Source of the DNA: Lachnospiraceae bacterium AB2028
Lineage (GTDB): Bacteria > Bacillota > Clostridia > Lachnospirales > Lachnospiraceae
Length of the DNA stretch: 64,000 bases
Direction: 5' to 3'
Assembly: GCA_000621425.1 (NCBI GenBank)
Contig: JHYJ01000006.1
Coordinates: forward strand, 62,001-126,000
In this document: one piece after another, positions 24,523 to 33,043 of the stretch
Numbering within the stretch: the first letter of the stretch is position 1
Layout of the letters: each line of letters begins with the position of its first letter
Translations under genes and position numbers: made by a program
Notes under the pieces: model-generated
The model's database searches: none
The model's input: only the letters and a program-made list of their open reading frames with translations
What the model was told of the DNA's origin: nothing

Positions 24523-26694
24523 TCAAAGGTGAAGTACACGCTCACGGATTTCCTGGGTGCGTCCCTGGTTCCAGAACTGTGTGCCGATGTAGCCGCAGGT
24601 ACGTCTTGCAACATTCATTGTGTTCTGGTCACGGTTCTTGCAGTTAGGGCATTCCCAGACGAGCTTGCCGTCTTCATCATTAACGATGTTTATCTCGCCG
24701 CTGTAGCCGCACTTCTGGCAATAGTCTGATTTGGTATTGAGCTCTGCGTACATGATATTTTCATAAATATACTGCATGACAGAAAGCACTGCATCAATGT
24801 TGTTCATCATGTTGGGTACTTCCACATAGCTTATTGCGCCGCCGGGTGAAAGTGCCTGGAATTCTGATTCGAACTTAAGCTTTGTGAACGCATCTATCTC
24901 TTCTGTTACATGTACATGGTAGCTGTTGGTGATGTAGTTCTTATCCGTAACTCCGGGTATCATGCCGAAACGCTTCTGCAGGCATTTTGCAAACTTGTAA
25001 GTAGTGGATTCAAGCGGAGTTCCGTAGAGCGAAAATGAAATGTTGGTCTCGCTGCGCCACTTTGTGCATTTGTCATTAAGGAAGTGCATGACCTTGAGCG
25101 CAAAATCCTTGCCGTCTGCGTCGGTATGTGAAACCCCCTTCATATACTTGGTACATTCGCACAATCCTGCATATCCAAGGGATATTGTGGAGTAGTTATT
25201 GTAAAGGAGCTTGTCTATTTTCTCGCCCTTCTTGAGCCTTGCAAGTGCGCCGAACTGCCAGAGTATGGGCGCAACATCTGAAGGCGTTCCTAAAAGGCGC
25301 TCGTGCCTGCACATAAGGGCACGTTTGCAGAGCTCAGTGCGGCTTTCCATAAGCTGCCAGAATTTGTTTTCATCCTTGCCGGAGCTGCAGGCAACATCCA
25401 CGAGATTAAGGGTTACCACGCCCTGATTGAATCTGCCGTAGTACTTGTGTGCACCACCGTCGCCAAGGCCTGAGATATCAGGGGTAAGGAAGCTGCGGCA
25501 TCCCATGCAGGGATAAACATCGCCGTTTTTATATTCCTTCATTTTCTTTGCAGAGATGTAATCAGGAACCATGCGCTTTGCTGTACACTGTGCAGCAAGC
25601 TTTGTGAGATACCAGTATCTGGTCCCTTCCTTTATATTGTCCTCATCAAGAACATATATCAGCTTGGGGAAAGCGGGGGTAATATATACTCCCTTTTCGT
25701 TCTTTACTCCAAGTATGCGCTGCTTGAGCATCTCTTCAATGACCATTGCAAGGTCATCACGAAGCTGACCTTCGGGTACTTCATCAAGGTACATGAATAC
25801 TGTGATGAAAGGTGCCTGGCCGTTGGTAGTCATGAGGGTGATTACCTGGTACTGGATTACCTGTACGCCTCTTTCGATTTCGGCTTTTACGCGCATCTCA
25901 GCTACTTCATTTATCTGATCGTCACTGGCATTTACACCTGCTTCTTCAAATTCCTCCCGTACTTCCTTGCGGAATTTCTTCCGGCTGATGTCAACGAAAG
26001 GCACCAGGTGGGAGAGAGTGATGCTCTGTCCGCCGTACTGAGAGCTGGCAATCTGGGCAATGGACTGTGTTGCTATATTGCAGGCAGTGGAAAAGCTCTT
26101 GGGCTTTTCTATCATGGTCTCGCTGATGACGGTGCCGTTCTGCAGCATGTCTTCGAGATTTACCAAGCAGCAGTTGTGCATATGCTGAGCGAAGTAATCT
26201 GCATCATGGAAATGGATGACTCCCTGTTCATGAGCCTCCACGATATCAGGGGGCAACAGAAAACGTCTGGTGATATCTTTTGAAACTTCACCGGCCATAT
26301 AGTCACGCTGAACGCTGTTAACAGTAGGATTCTTGTTGGAATTCTCCTGCTTAACTTCTTCATTATTACATTCAATAAGGCTCATTATCTGCTCGTCAGT
26401 TGTATTGGCCTGACGGACAAGAGCATGCTGATAACGGTAGATGATGTATTTTTTTGCAACCTCATTGTGGCCGGAATCCATGATGCCGTTCTCTACCATA
26501 TCCTGAATTTCTTCCACGCTGGCAGCTCTTGTTAAGTTGCGGCACTTTGCCACAACGCTTTCTTCGATTTCCCTGATCTGATCCAGGCTGAGCTGTTTAT
26601 CCTCAGAGACCTCTGCATTGGCCTTGCTTATGGCACTGATGATCTTTATGCCGTCAAAACCTACCTCTTTTCCGCTTCTTTTGATGATTTTCAT
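24523..26694 (-). CDS. nrdD: Anaerobic ribonucleoside-triphosphate reductase (class III)
   Basis: NrdD reduces ribonucleoside triphosphates to deoxy forms without oxygen. An ATP-cone (residues 1-95, IIKRSGKEVGFDGIKIISAI) gives allosteric control. The barrel contains NCCLVNLEDMLQNG, VTLMTTNGQAPFITVFMYL, YPCMGCRSFL and YNNYSTISLGYAGL. A zinc site is formed by CQKC and CPNC. The glycyl radical loop RRTCGYIG puts the radical Gly at about residue 701 of 723. The start has AAGGAG 12 bases upstream. A promoter overlapped by an NrdR box precedes it. Confidence 0.97.
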   Translation of the reverse strand: MKIIKRSGKEVGFDGIKIISAISKANAEVSEDKQLSLDQIREIEESVVAKCRNLTRAASVEEIQDMVENGIMDSGHNEVAKKYIIYRYQHALVRQANTTDEQIMSLIECNNEEVKQENSNKNPTVNSVQRDYMAGEVSKDITRRFLLPPDIVEAHEQGVIHFHDADYFAQHMHNCCLVNLEDMLQNGTVISETMIEKPKSFSTACNIATQSIAQIASSQYGGQSITLSHLVPFVDISRKKFRKEVREEFEEAGVNASDDQINEVAEMRVKAEIERGVQVIQYQVITLMTTNGQAPFITVFMYLDEVPEGQLRDDLAMVIEEMLKQRILGVKNEKGVYITPAFPKLIYVLDEDNIKEGTRYWYLTKLAAQCTAKRMVPDYISAKKMKEYKNGDVYPCMGCRSFLTPDISGLGDGGAHKYYGRFNQGVVTLNLVDVACSSGKDENKFWQLMESRTELCKRALMCRHERLLGTPSDVAPILWQFGALARLKKGEKIDKLLYNNYSTISLGYAGLCECTKYMKGVSHTDADGKDFALKVMHFLNDKCTKWRSETNISFSLYGTPLESTTYKFAKCLQKRFGMIPGVTDKNYITNSYHVHVTEEIDAFTKLKFESEFQALSPGGAISYVEVPNMMNNIDAVLSVMQYIYENIMYAELNTKSDYCQKCGYSGEINIVNDEDGKLVWECPNCKNRDQNTMNVARRTCGYIGTQFWNQGRTQEIRERVLHL

Positions 26695-26727
26695 GATTTA
26701 TTGAACTCCTTATATAAAAAACATAAT

Positions 26728-26756
26728 CTTGTATGATTGATCTAACACGACCACAA
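26728..26756 (-). promoter_or_regulatory. nrdD promoter
   Basis: On the minus strand TTGTGG (26756-26751) and TACAAG (26733-26728) are spaced by 17 bases. The -35 element is the right half of the NrdR-like palindrome. Both hexamers are imperfect, so the call rests on spacing and position. Confidence 0.5.
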
Positions 26757-26766
26757 GATGTTGTGG
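26751..26766. promoter_or_regulatory. NrdR box upstream of nrdDG
   Basis: CCACAAGATGTTGTGG is a 16-base palindrome that agrees with the NrdR consensus ACACAATATATTGTGT at most positions. It is flanked by an outer imperfect TAACAC/GTGTTA pair. It covers the -35 of the nrdD promoter, fitting repression by NrdR when dATP is high. NrdR itself is not in the window. Confidence 0.7.
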
Positions 26767-26995
26767 CGCGTAGTGTTATATTATCATCATAAAGGAGGTG
26801 ATGCAAGGGGGAATTATGACAAAAATCCGGCTGATGTTCAGGGCTGATTGAATTATATTACCTTATAGAATAGAATTATAATTCAGGAAGTAAAATTGTG
26901 GCTTCTGTTGTGAATATGATTGTTCGGTGCTGATTATTTTGGTGCTTAAGGCAGTAGATTGTGTAAATGTGCAAGGGCAGTTGCGGAGGTGTAGG
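26767..26995. other. Remaining nrdD-rlm intergenic region
   Basis: The 301-base gap between nrdD and the methyltransferase holds the NrdR box and promoter. It also has a stretch AAAGGAGGTGA at 26791-26801 without a convincing gene behind it, and a perfect 12-base palindrome GAATTATAATTC at 26873-26884. I see no other gene or RNA. Confidence 0.5.
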
Positions 26996-28195
26996 ATGCC
27001 TGTGATAGTTACAATAAAAAAAGGTGAAGGAAGGCTGCTTAAAAGGGGCGGCGCCTGGATATTTGACAATGAGATAGCCGGTGTATCCGGAGATTTTTCC
27101 AATGGGGATATAGTAGATGTGGCTGACCATGACGGATATCCTTTGGGAAAAGGCTTTATTAATGTAAATTCAAAGATCCGGGTAAGGGTACTCACAAGGA
27201 ATCCTGAACAGGAGATAAATGATGCTTTCTGGAAAATGCGGGTAAGGAATGCCTGGGAATACAGAAAGAAGACCGTGGATGTGTCATCCTGTCGTGTAAT
27301 CTTCGGTGAGGCTGATTTTATCCCAGGCTTCGTAATGGATAAATATGAGAATGTACTGGTATTTCAGGCTCTTGCCCTGGGGATAGACAGATATAAGGAA
27401 AAGATAGCCGGGATTGCCAAAGAAATACTGGCCAGTGACGGAATAGAGATAAAGGGTGTATACGAACGAAGTGACGCCAGGGAACGAGAAAAAGAAGGTC
27501 TTGAAAAGGTTAAAGGATTTATTGGCGCTGAATTCGATACCAATGTAGAGATATGTGAAAATGGCGTTAAGTACATAGTGGATGTAAGGGACGGACAGAA
27601 GACAGGATTTTTCCTTGATCAGAAATATAACAGGAAGGCAATCTGGCCAATGGCTAAGGATGCAAAGGTCCTGGACTGCTTTACCCATACCGGGTCATTT
27701 GGATTGAACGCAGCTGTAGCCGGTGCATCGAGGGTCCTTTCAGTGGATGCGTCGGAAAGTGCTTTGGAAGTGGCAGCAGAGAATGCTAAATTAAATAATG
27801 TAGAGAATATCGTTAGCTATAGGTGCGGCGATGTGTTTGAAATCCTTCCGGAGCTTATAGCACAAAATGAGTCTTATGATCTGGTGATCCTTGATCCCCC
27901 GGCATTTACGAAGTCAAAGAATTCCGTAAAGAATGCTTCAAAGGGATACCGGGAGATAAACATACAGGGAATGAAGCTGGTTCGCGACGGCGGCTTCCTT
28001 GCAACCTGCTCCTGCTCCCATTTTATGACATTTGATCTTTTTAGCGAAGTAATAGCCAATGCGGCAAAGGCAGCCCATGTAAAGCTGCGTCAGGTGGAAT
28101 TCAAGACCCAGTCTCCTGACCACCCAATACTCTGGTCAGCTGACGAGTCGTACTATTTAAAATTCTATATCTTCCAGGTGGTTAAGGAACGGTAG
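26996..28195 (+). CDS. RlmI/RlmK-like class I SAM rRNA methyltransferase
   Basis: The enzyme probably methylates a cytosine (C5) of 23S rRNA. An N-terminal PUA domain (about 1-80, GEGRLLKRGGAWIFDNEI) is followed by a linker domain and a Rossmann methyltransferase. Motifs are DGQKTGFFLDQKYNR, the SAM loop LDCFTHTGSFGLNA, VDASESALEVA, the catalytic LDPPAFTKSK and the Cys motif ATCSCSHFM. The frame is open from 26927, but ATG 26996 has GGAGGT upstream and starts at the PUA domain. The protein has 399 residues. RlmI specificity (C1962) is the closest named family, not proven. Confidence 0.88.
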   Translation: MPVIVTIKKGEGRLLKRGGAWIFDNEIAGVSGDFSNGDIVDVADHDGYPLGKGFINVNSKIRVRVLTRNPEQEINDAFWKMRVRNAWEYRKKTVDVSSCRVIFGEADFIPGFVMDKYENVLVFQALALGIDRYKEKIAGIAKEILASDGIEIKGVYERSDAREREKEGLEKVKGFIGAEFDTNVEICENGVKYIVDVRDGQKTGFFLDQKYNRKAIWPMAKDAKVLDCFTHTGSFGLNAAVAGASRVLSVDASESALEVAAENAKLNNVENIVSYRCGDVFEILPELIAQNESYDLVILDPPAFTKSKNSVKNASKGYREINIQGMKLVRDGGFLATCSCSHFMTFDLFSEVIANAAKAAHVKLRQVEFKTQSPDHPILWSADESYYLKFYIFQVVKER

Positions 28196-28223
28196 GAAAA
28201 GCAGCAGTGAAAGGGCATGAATT

Positions 28224-29528
28224 ATGGAACGAAATGAAGAACTTTTAACGAAACACATCATAGAAGATATGTCCGATGGCGTGATCGCCATAGGTTTTGA
28301 CAGCAGGATCATGGTACATAACAAAGCGGCGGCAAGGATTTTAGGTATGGAAGATGCTCCGTTAAGTGGAAAAAGCATTGCATGGATCATGGAACGGACA
28401 GAGAAAAATGATGAACTGTTTGAACTGATCACTGACTCAATTCATACCAGGAGTACGGTGGAAAAAACAGTCCCCTTTTTTCATGATGATGAGATACAGT
28501 ATCTTCATGTAAAAACAGAAATCCTGATGAACGGGGCGGAGAAGGTAGGTATAGTAACGGTCATAAGTGACATTACTGAAAGGGCTGAGCTGTTTATTGC
28601 TAATAAAAAACTTGCAACTCAGGTCACGAACCTTATGAATTCTTTTGTAGAGGTAATGGTCACTGCGGTCGAAGAAAAATCACCTTATAATGCAAACCAT
28701 ACCAAGAATATGGCTAAATACGGAGAACGTTACCTGAACTGGCTGAATGACCAGGGAAAGCTGACTGAATATACCGGTGCTGAAACTGCACCATTACTTA
28801 TGAGCATATGGTTGCACGATATAGGAAAGCTTCTTGTTCCGCAGGAAGTGATGGACAAGCCTTCAAGGTTAGGAAGTGCAGAAAAAGATATTCTTCACCG
28901 GATCTCTACGGCCCAGCTTATGATGAAGTTAAAAATGCTTGAGGAACCGGAAAAACAGAGTGAGTGGCAGGAAAAAACTGAGGCTCTGCTTTCTGCAAAA
29001 GAGCTTATTCTTTCGGCAAACAATGTCGGCTTTCTTGATGATGATACCATCGGGAAATTAAAAAAAGCAGCTCAGATTGAATGTCTGACTGCAGAAGGCG
29101 AAAATATACCGCTGCTAAATGATGATGAACTGGAATCTATAACCGTTGTACGAGGAACACTGACAGAGGCTGAAAGGCGCATTATAGAATCTCATGTGAG
29201 TCTTACGGCAAAACTCCTTAACAAAATGAAATTCGAAGGCGCATATCAGTCTGTTCCGGGCTGGTCAGGCGGACATCATGAACTGTTAGACGGCTCGGGA
29301 TATCCTAATCATCTGAAAGCAGATGAGATCCCTTGGGAAACAAGGCTTCTTACCATCATTGATGTTTACGATGCGCTTACTGCGGAAGACAGACCGTATA
29401 AGCCGCCTATGCCATCGGAAAAAGCTTTTGCAATATTAGAAGATATGGCAGGGCACGGAAAAGTGGATTCACAACTTTTAGGCAGTTTCCGCGAGAGCGG
29501 AGCATGGAAGAAAGATGATATGGAATAG
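28224..29528 (+). CDS. PAS-HD-GYP c-di-GMP phosphodiesterase
   Basis: The protein likely degrades c-di-GMP. Residues 10-120 form a PAS sensor domain (MSDGVIAIGFDSRIMVHNKA, ending ISDITERAEL). The HD-GYP domain begins about 140: HTKNMAKYGERY, WLHDIGKLLVPQEVMDKP (HD at 198-199), then after about 85 extra residues ESHVSLTAKLLNKM. It ends with GGHHELLDGSGYPNHLKADE, which carries the GYP motif at about 357, and TIIDVYDALTAEDRPYK. The insertion between HDIGK and ESHV is longer than in canonical HD-GYP proteins. It lies 28 bases after the methyltransferase. No membrane segment, so it is cytosolic. Confidence 0.88.
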   Translation: MERNEELLTKHIIEDMSDGVIAIGFDSRIMVHNKAAARILGMEDAPLSGKSIAWIMERTEKNDELFELITDSIHTRSTVEKTVPFFHDDEIQYLHVKTEILMNGAEKVGIVTVISDITERAELFIANKKLATQVTNLMNSFVEVMVTAVEEKSPYNANHTKNMAKYGERYLNWLNDQGKLTEYTGAETAPLLMSIWLHDIGKLLVPQEVMDKPSRLGSAEKDILHRISTAQLMMKLKMLEEPEKQSEWQEKTEALLSAKELILSANNVGFLDDDTIGKLKKAAQIECLTAEGENIPLLNDDELESITVVRGTLTEAERRIIESHVSLTAKLLNKMKFEGAYQSVPGWSGGHHELLDGSGYPNHLKADEIPWETRLLTIIDVYDALTAEDRPYKPPMPSEKAFAILEDMAGHGKVDSQLLGSFRESGAWKKDDME

Positions 29529-29544
29529 TGTGGAATAAAACGCA

Positions 29545-29573
29545 TTGACATGTCATTTTCGCTTGTATACAAT
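29545..29573 (+). promoter_or_regulatory. Strong promoter ahead of the zinc operon
   Basis: TTGACA (29545-29550) and TACAAT (29568-29573) are exactly 17 bases apart, about 80 bases ahead of the 107-residue gene. The leader contains a TGTAGC/GCTACA pair that could form a weak hairpin. Confidence 0.8.
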
Positions 29574-29650
29574 TGAGAGCGGTTTGGAAGGGCTTGTAGC
29601 TGCAAAGTAGGCGGGCTACACCCGGACTGTTATTTATTGGGTATATTGGG

Positions 29651-29974
29651 ATGGAAATGAATATATTCAGTTCTATATATAGAAGAAAAATATTTGTAAT
29701 TTCTACCGTGCTCTGTGCGCTGTTAGTGGTATCGGCCTTTGCCTCTGCTGCATTTATAGCAATGGAGACTGAACATGACTGTGAAGGCGAGGAGTGCCAC
29801 GTCTGTGAGTACATAGAGCTTTGCGAAGCGATTCTTCAGCAGGTAGGAACTGCCTTGCCCGTGGTTACTATTTCGCTTGTCTTTTCTGTTAGTTCTATTT
29901 TTTTACATTTACCGGATGTTGATGTTTTCTGCTTAAAAACACCTGTAAGCCAGAAAATCCGTTTAAATAATTGA
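29651..29974 (+). CDS. Small two-TM protein with a Cys/His loop, likely zinc-related
   Basis: This 107-residue protein has a first TM (about 13-35), then an acidic outside loop ETEHDCEGEECHVCEYIELC with four Cys and two His spaced as a metal ligand set. A second TM (about 70-88) and a short basic tail follow. It lies between a strong promoter and the zinc-binding lipoprotein gene on the same strand, which suggests zinc handling by context. ATG 29651 and ATG 29657 are both possible starts. I do not recognise a named family. Confidence 0.65.
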   Translation: MEMNIFSSIYRRKIFVISTVLCALLVVSAFASAAFIAMETEHDCEGEECHVCEYIELCEAILQQVGTALPVVTISLVFSVSSIFLHLPDVDVFCLKTPVSQKIRLNN

Positions 29975-30181
29975 GTTATCCGAATACAGGTGTGCTGAAT
30001 AAACAGAATCAGCGCTCTTGTTTCAGTGCAAAAAGTGCAGATACTTGATTATTTTTATAGTAAGCGAATTTAGTTATCTTGCTTTCACAGCGGATAATAC
30101 CTAAGTATGTGGTATTGTCTTTCGTGATGGCATCGACGGCTTAATTTGTTTAATACAGATTACGGAGGTTAATATATCAAT
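29975..30181 (+). promoter_or_regulatory. Leader or spacer before the zinc-binding protein gene
   Basis: This 207-base spacer contains an inverted repeat AATACC/GGTATT around nine bases at about 30095-30115. It ends in an ACGGAGG ribosome-binding site. No T-run terminator or clear promoter was found, so read-through from the 107-residue gene is possible. Confidence 0.35.
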
Positions 30182-31258
30182 ATGAAGATTAGAAAAATGA
30201 TGACAGTTCTTTTTGCAGCTGCTTTTACGATGTGTGCTGTTACGGCTTGTGAAACAACGGGGACATTGCAGAATGTTTCAGCAATAGGTGAAGATTCGGA
30301 AAAGATGCAGATAGTCACTACTATATTTCCGGAATATGACTGGGTAGAAAATGTCCTTGGGGACAGGGCATCAGAGGCTGATGTGACTCTTCTGCTTGAT
30401 AACGGTGTGGACCTTCACAGCTACCAGCCTACGGCGGAGGATATAATGAAGATCTCAACCTGCGATATGTTCATCTATGTCGGAGGGGAATCTGATGAAT
30501 GGGCGGAAGATGTCCTGGAGAGTGCCGTAAATAAGGATATGGTGGTTATAAATCTTCTGGATGCCCTTGGTGATAATGTAAAGGCTGAGGAGATCGTGGA
30601 GGGCATGGAAGCTGAACATGACCATGATCATGAAGATGGCGAAGATGCTGAGCATGAGCATGAGGATGGCGATGAGGAAGATCACGATCATGAGCATGAG
30701 GATGGTGATGAGTGCGAGGAGGAAATGGACGAGCACGTTTGGCTTTCTCTCAGGAACGCAGAGGTACTGTGCGGCGTGATCGCAGACGGCCTGGGACAGC
30801 TCGACAGTGAAAATGCGGATGTTTACAAAGCTAACGCAGAGGCTTACAAGAATGAACTGGCAGAGCTTGACGCACAGTATGCAGAGGTTGTAGATAATGC
30901 CGGAGTAAAGACACTCCTTTTCGGTGACAGATTCCCGTTCCGCTACATGGTGGATGATTACGGAATCGACTATTATGCGGCTTTTGTGGGCTGCTCGGCT
31001 GAGACGGAGGCAAGCTTTGAGACTATCGTATTTCTTGCGGGTAAGACAGATGAGCTTGGACTTTCTTCCATTATGACAATAGAAGGAAATGATCACCGCA
31101 TAGCCGAGACCATCCGTGACAATACTGCTTCGAAAGATCAGCAGATCCTTACGCTGGATTCCCTGCAGGCAACAACCCTTAAGGATGCGGCAAACGGCAC
31201 ATCCTATCTGTCCGTTATGCGAGCAAATCTTGAAGTACTGAAGGAAGCGCTCAAATAG
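30182..31258 (+). CDS. Zinc ABC transporter substrate-binding lipoprotein (ZnuA/AdcA type)
   Basis: This cluster A-I solute-binding protein delivers Zn (or Mn) to the membrane permease. The lipobox AVTAC follows an N-terminal hydrophobic segment. Expected ligands include the His in GVDLHSYQP and the His in MDEHVWLSL. Between them is a His/Asp/Glu-rich loop (about 144-187, HDHDHEDGED and similar) typical of zinc rather than manganese proteins. The third ligand position, normally His in HxAFGY, reads GDRFPFRYM, so Asp replaces His. The acidic ligand in TIEGNDHRIAET is present. The permease gene follows 29 bases downstream. Confidence 0.9.
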   Translation: MKIRKMMTVLFAAAFTMCAVTACETTGTLQNVSAIGEDSEKMQIVTTIFPEYDWVENVLGDRASEADVTLLLDNGVDLHSYQPTAEDIMKISTCDMFIYVGGESDEWAEDVLESAVNKDMVVINLLDALGDNVKAEEIVEGMEAEHDHDHEDGEDAEHEHEDGDEEDHDHEHEDGDECEEEMDEHVWLSLRNAEVLCGVIADGLGQLDSENADVYKANAEAYKNELAELDAQYAEVVDNAGVKTLLFGDRFPFRYMVDDYGIDYYAAFVGCSAETEASFETIVFLAGKTDELGLSSIMTIEGNDHRIAETIRDNTASKDQQILTLDSLQATTLKDAANGTSYLSVMRANLEVLKEALK

Positions 31259-31287
31259 TACGGAAAGCAGGGGCATAGAAGACGGTG

Positions 31288-32133
31288 ATGGGTGAGGTTA
31301 TCACTAAACTCATAACATATCTGGGGCGTCCATTTGTACAGTATGCCTTAATTGTGGGCATACTGATTGCCCTATGCTCTGCCTTGCTGGGCGTGATACT
31401 GGTCTTAAAAAGATTCTCTTATATAGGCGATGGGCTTTCCCATGCGGCATTTGGCATAATGTCCGTTGCGGCAGTTCTTAACCTTACTAACGATATGATG
31501 CTGATCCTGCCCGGAACCGTCATATGTGCAGTGCTTCTTCTTAACACAAGAAAAAACAGAAAGATAAACGGCGACGCCGCCATAGCTATAGTATCGGTGG
31601 TGTCGCTTGCTTTCGGTTATCTTATAGTAAATCTTTTTTCTTCATCGGCAAATCTTGCCGGAGATGTTTGCAGTACCCTGTTTGGTTCGGTATCCATTCT
31701 CACACTTAAGCCCTTCGAGGTGTGGGTATGTATAGTGCTATCGGTAGTGATGGTTGCTGTTTTCATATTTTTCTATAACAGGATATTTGCCCTTACTTTT
31801 GATGAGGACTTTTCAAGGGTGACGGGAACAAAGGTGGACATTTACAGTCTGCTTATCTCTGTCATGATCGCTGTTGTAATAGTCCTGGCAATGAATCTTG
31901 TAGGCTCACTGCTGATATCTGCGCTGGTGATTTTTCCGGCACTTTCTTCAATGAGACTTTTCAGGAGTTTTAAAGCAGTGACGGTATGTTCGGCAGTACT
32001 TTCAGTTGTGTGTTCTTTTATTGGGATCATTATAGCGATCCTTACAGGTACGCCTGTGGGATCGACGATAGTTGCCGTCCAGGCTGTTGCGTTTGCAGTA
32101 TGCTGCCTGGCGGGAAAGGTGTGTGTTAAATGA
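31288..32133 (+). CDS. Zinc ABC transporter permease (ZnuB type)
   Basis: This is a membrane subunit of the ABC-3 family with about eight TM helices. Family motifs are SALLGVILVLKRFSYIGDGLSHAAFG near the N-terminus and VGSLLISALVIFPALSSMR near the C-terminal EAA-like contact region. A GTG at 31285 directly precedes the ATG at 31288. Length is about 281. The ATP-binding subunit that usually lies between the binding protein and permease is absent here and nowhere else in the window. Its stop overlaps the next lipoprotein start by four bases (ATGA). Confidence 0.92.
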   Translation: MGEVITKLITYLGRPFVQYALIVGILIALCSALLGVILVLKRFSYIGDGLSHAAFGIMSVAAVLNLTNDMMLILPGTVICAVLLLNTRKNRKINGDAAIAIVSVVSLAFGYLIVNLFSSSANLAGDVCSTLFGSVSILTLKPFEVWVCIVLSVVMVAVFIFFYNRIFALTFDEDFSRVTGTKVDIYSLLISVMIAVVIVLAMNLVGSLLISALVIFPALSSMRLFRSFKAVTVCSAVLSVVCSFIGIIIAILTGTPVGSTIVAVQAVAFAVCCLAGKVCVK

Positions 32134-32807
32134 AAAAAACATATTTTTTTGCTGTGTGTATGATATTTGTATTTTTGCTGGCCGGGTGCGGGGACGATAC
32201 GGTGGCATCAGCACGGAATGATGGTCAGATGACCACAGTAAATGATGTGCTTGAAGCAGGAATGGCTGATGAGACGGAAAATGATGTAGAATCTGAACCG
32301 TCGGATGAGGTGGTTACGGATTCTGACAAATCAGTCGAAGAGGTTTCAGCGACGGAAACAGAAATAGTGGATGAAGATACAATCGCGGCTGATGATCCTA
32401 CATATCCTGAAGAAACGGAAAAAAGTGATGGAGATGTTGATCTTGACCTGACAGTACTTTCATCAACAATGGTATATTCCGAAGTCTACAATATGATGAT
32501 CGCTCCTGAAGACTACGTTGGAAAGACTATTAAGATGGAGGGTCTTTTTTCAATTTTTTATGATGAGGTATCGGATAAATACTATTTTGCGTGTATAATA
32601 ATGGATGCAACCGCATGCTGCTCCCAGGGTATAGAGTTTGTGCTGAAGGATAACTATAAGTATCCTGATGACTACCCGGAAGCGGGGAGCTTTATATGCG
32701 TGGAAGGTGTTTTTGATACCTATATGGAAGGTGAAAATATGTACTGCACTTTGAGGGATGCCGAGCTGGATTCATGGACGGCCGGCAGCATTGAGGAGGT
32801 AAGGTAA
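32130..32807 (+). CDS. Lipoprotein with a CC motif, zinc operon partner
   Basis: The lipobox LLAGC (Cys about 21) is followed by a 90-residue acidic, Thr/Ser-rich low-complexity stretch. A beta-rich C-terminal domain of about 115 residues then reads YVGKTIKMEGLFSIFYD, CIIMDATACCSQGIEFVL and GSFICVEGVFDTY. The domain looks OB-fold-like and its ATACCSQG motif recalls the Cys-pair of the TIGR03943/DUF1980 proteins found with zinc genes in Firmicutes. It is translationally coupled to the permease (ATGA overlap). A role in surface zinc binding or transfer is inference from motif and context. Confidence 0.7.
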   Translation: MKKTYFFAVCMIFVFLLAGCGDDTVASARNDGQMTTVNDVLEAGMADETENDVESEPSDEVVTDSDKSVEEVSATETEIVDEDTIAADDPTYPEETEKSDGDVDLDLTVLSSTMVYSEVYNMMIAPEDYVGKTIKMEGLFSIFYDEVSDKYYFACIIMDATACCSQGIEFVLKDNYKYPDDYPEAGSFICVEGVFDTYMEGENMYCTLRDAELDSWTAGSIEEVR

Positions 32808-32808
32808 G

Positions 32809-32982
32809 ATGGGAACCTGGTATTATGAAGTAGTAAGCATAGACGGGGACTATGCAAACTTAAAGAGAACGGATATTGAATCCGATGATCTTAAGCTTGT
32901 TGCCAGAGCTCTGCTTCCGCCGGAAATCGTTGAGGGCAGTGAACTTAAATATGAAATGATGCAGTATGAACTTATAAAGTAA
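32809..32982 (+). CDS. 57-residue conserved-looking small protein
   Basis: This is a small real gene, shorter than 60 codons. It starts ATG one base after the lipoprotein stop, with a GAGGAGGT ribosome-binding site ten bases upstream inside the preceding gene. The product begins MGTWYYEVVSIDGDYANLKR and ends ELKYEMMQYELIK, with no signal or TM. The W-Y-Y-E-V and D-G-D-Y-A-x-L pattern suggests a small beta-barrel fold. Codon use is like its neighbours. It closes the zinc operon, and I cannot name a function. Confidence 0.72.
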   Translation: MGTWYYEVVSIDGDYANLKRTDIESDDLKLVARALLPPEIVEGSELKYEMMQYELIK

Positions 32983-33043
32983 GCAGGGAATATAAAAAAG
33001 CAAATTATTAGTAGAATCGTGTAATAATTCGGAGGGGCATTTT

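Noticed and set aside
26791-26851. AAAGGAGGTGA followed by a 10- to 17-codon frame between nrdD and the methyltransferase
   Set aside because: Spacing to the ATG at 26816 is too long (17 bases) and to the ATG at 26801 too short. The peptide is very short and shows no leader-peptide codon bias. The string may be a chance perfect match to the ribosomal anti-Shine-Dalgarno.
30455-31276. 273-codon antisense frame over the zinc-binding protein gene
   Set aside because: It arises from the biased codons of the His/Asp-rich + strand gene (Leu/Ile/Met repeats in the antisense translation). No start context.
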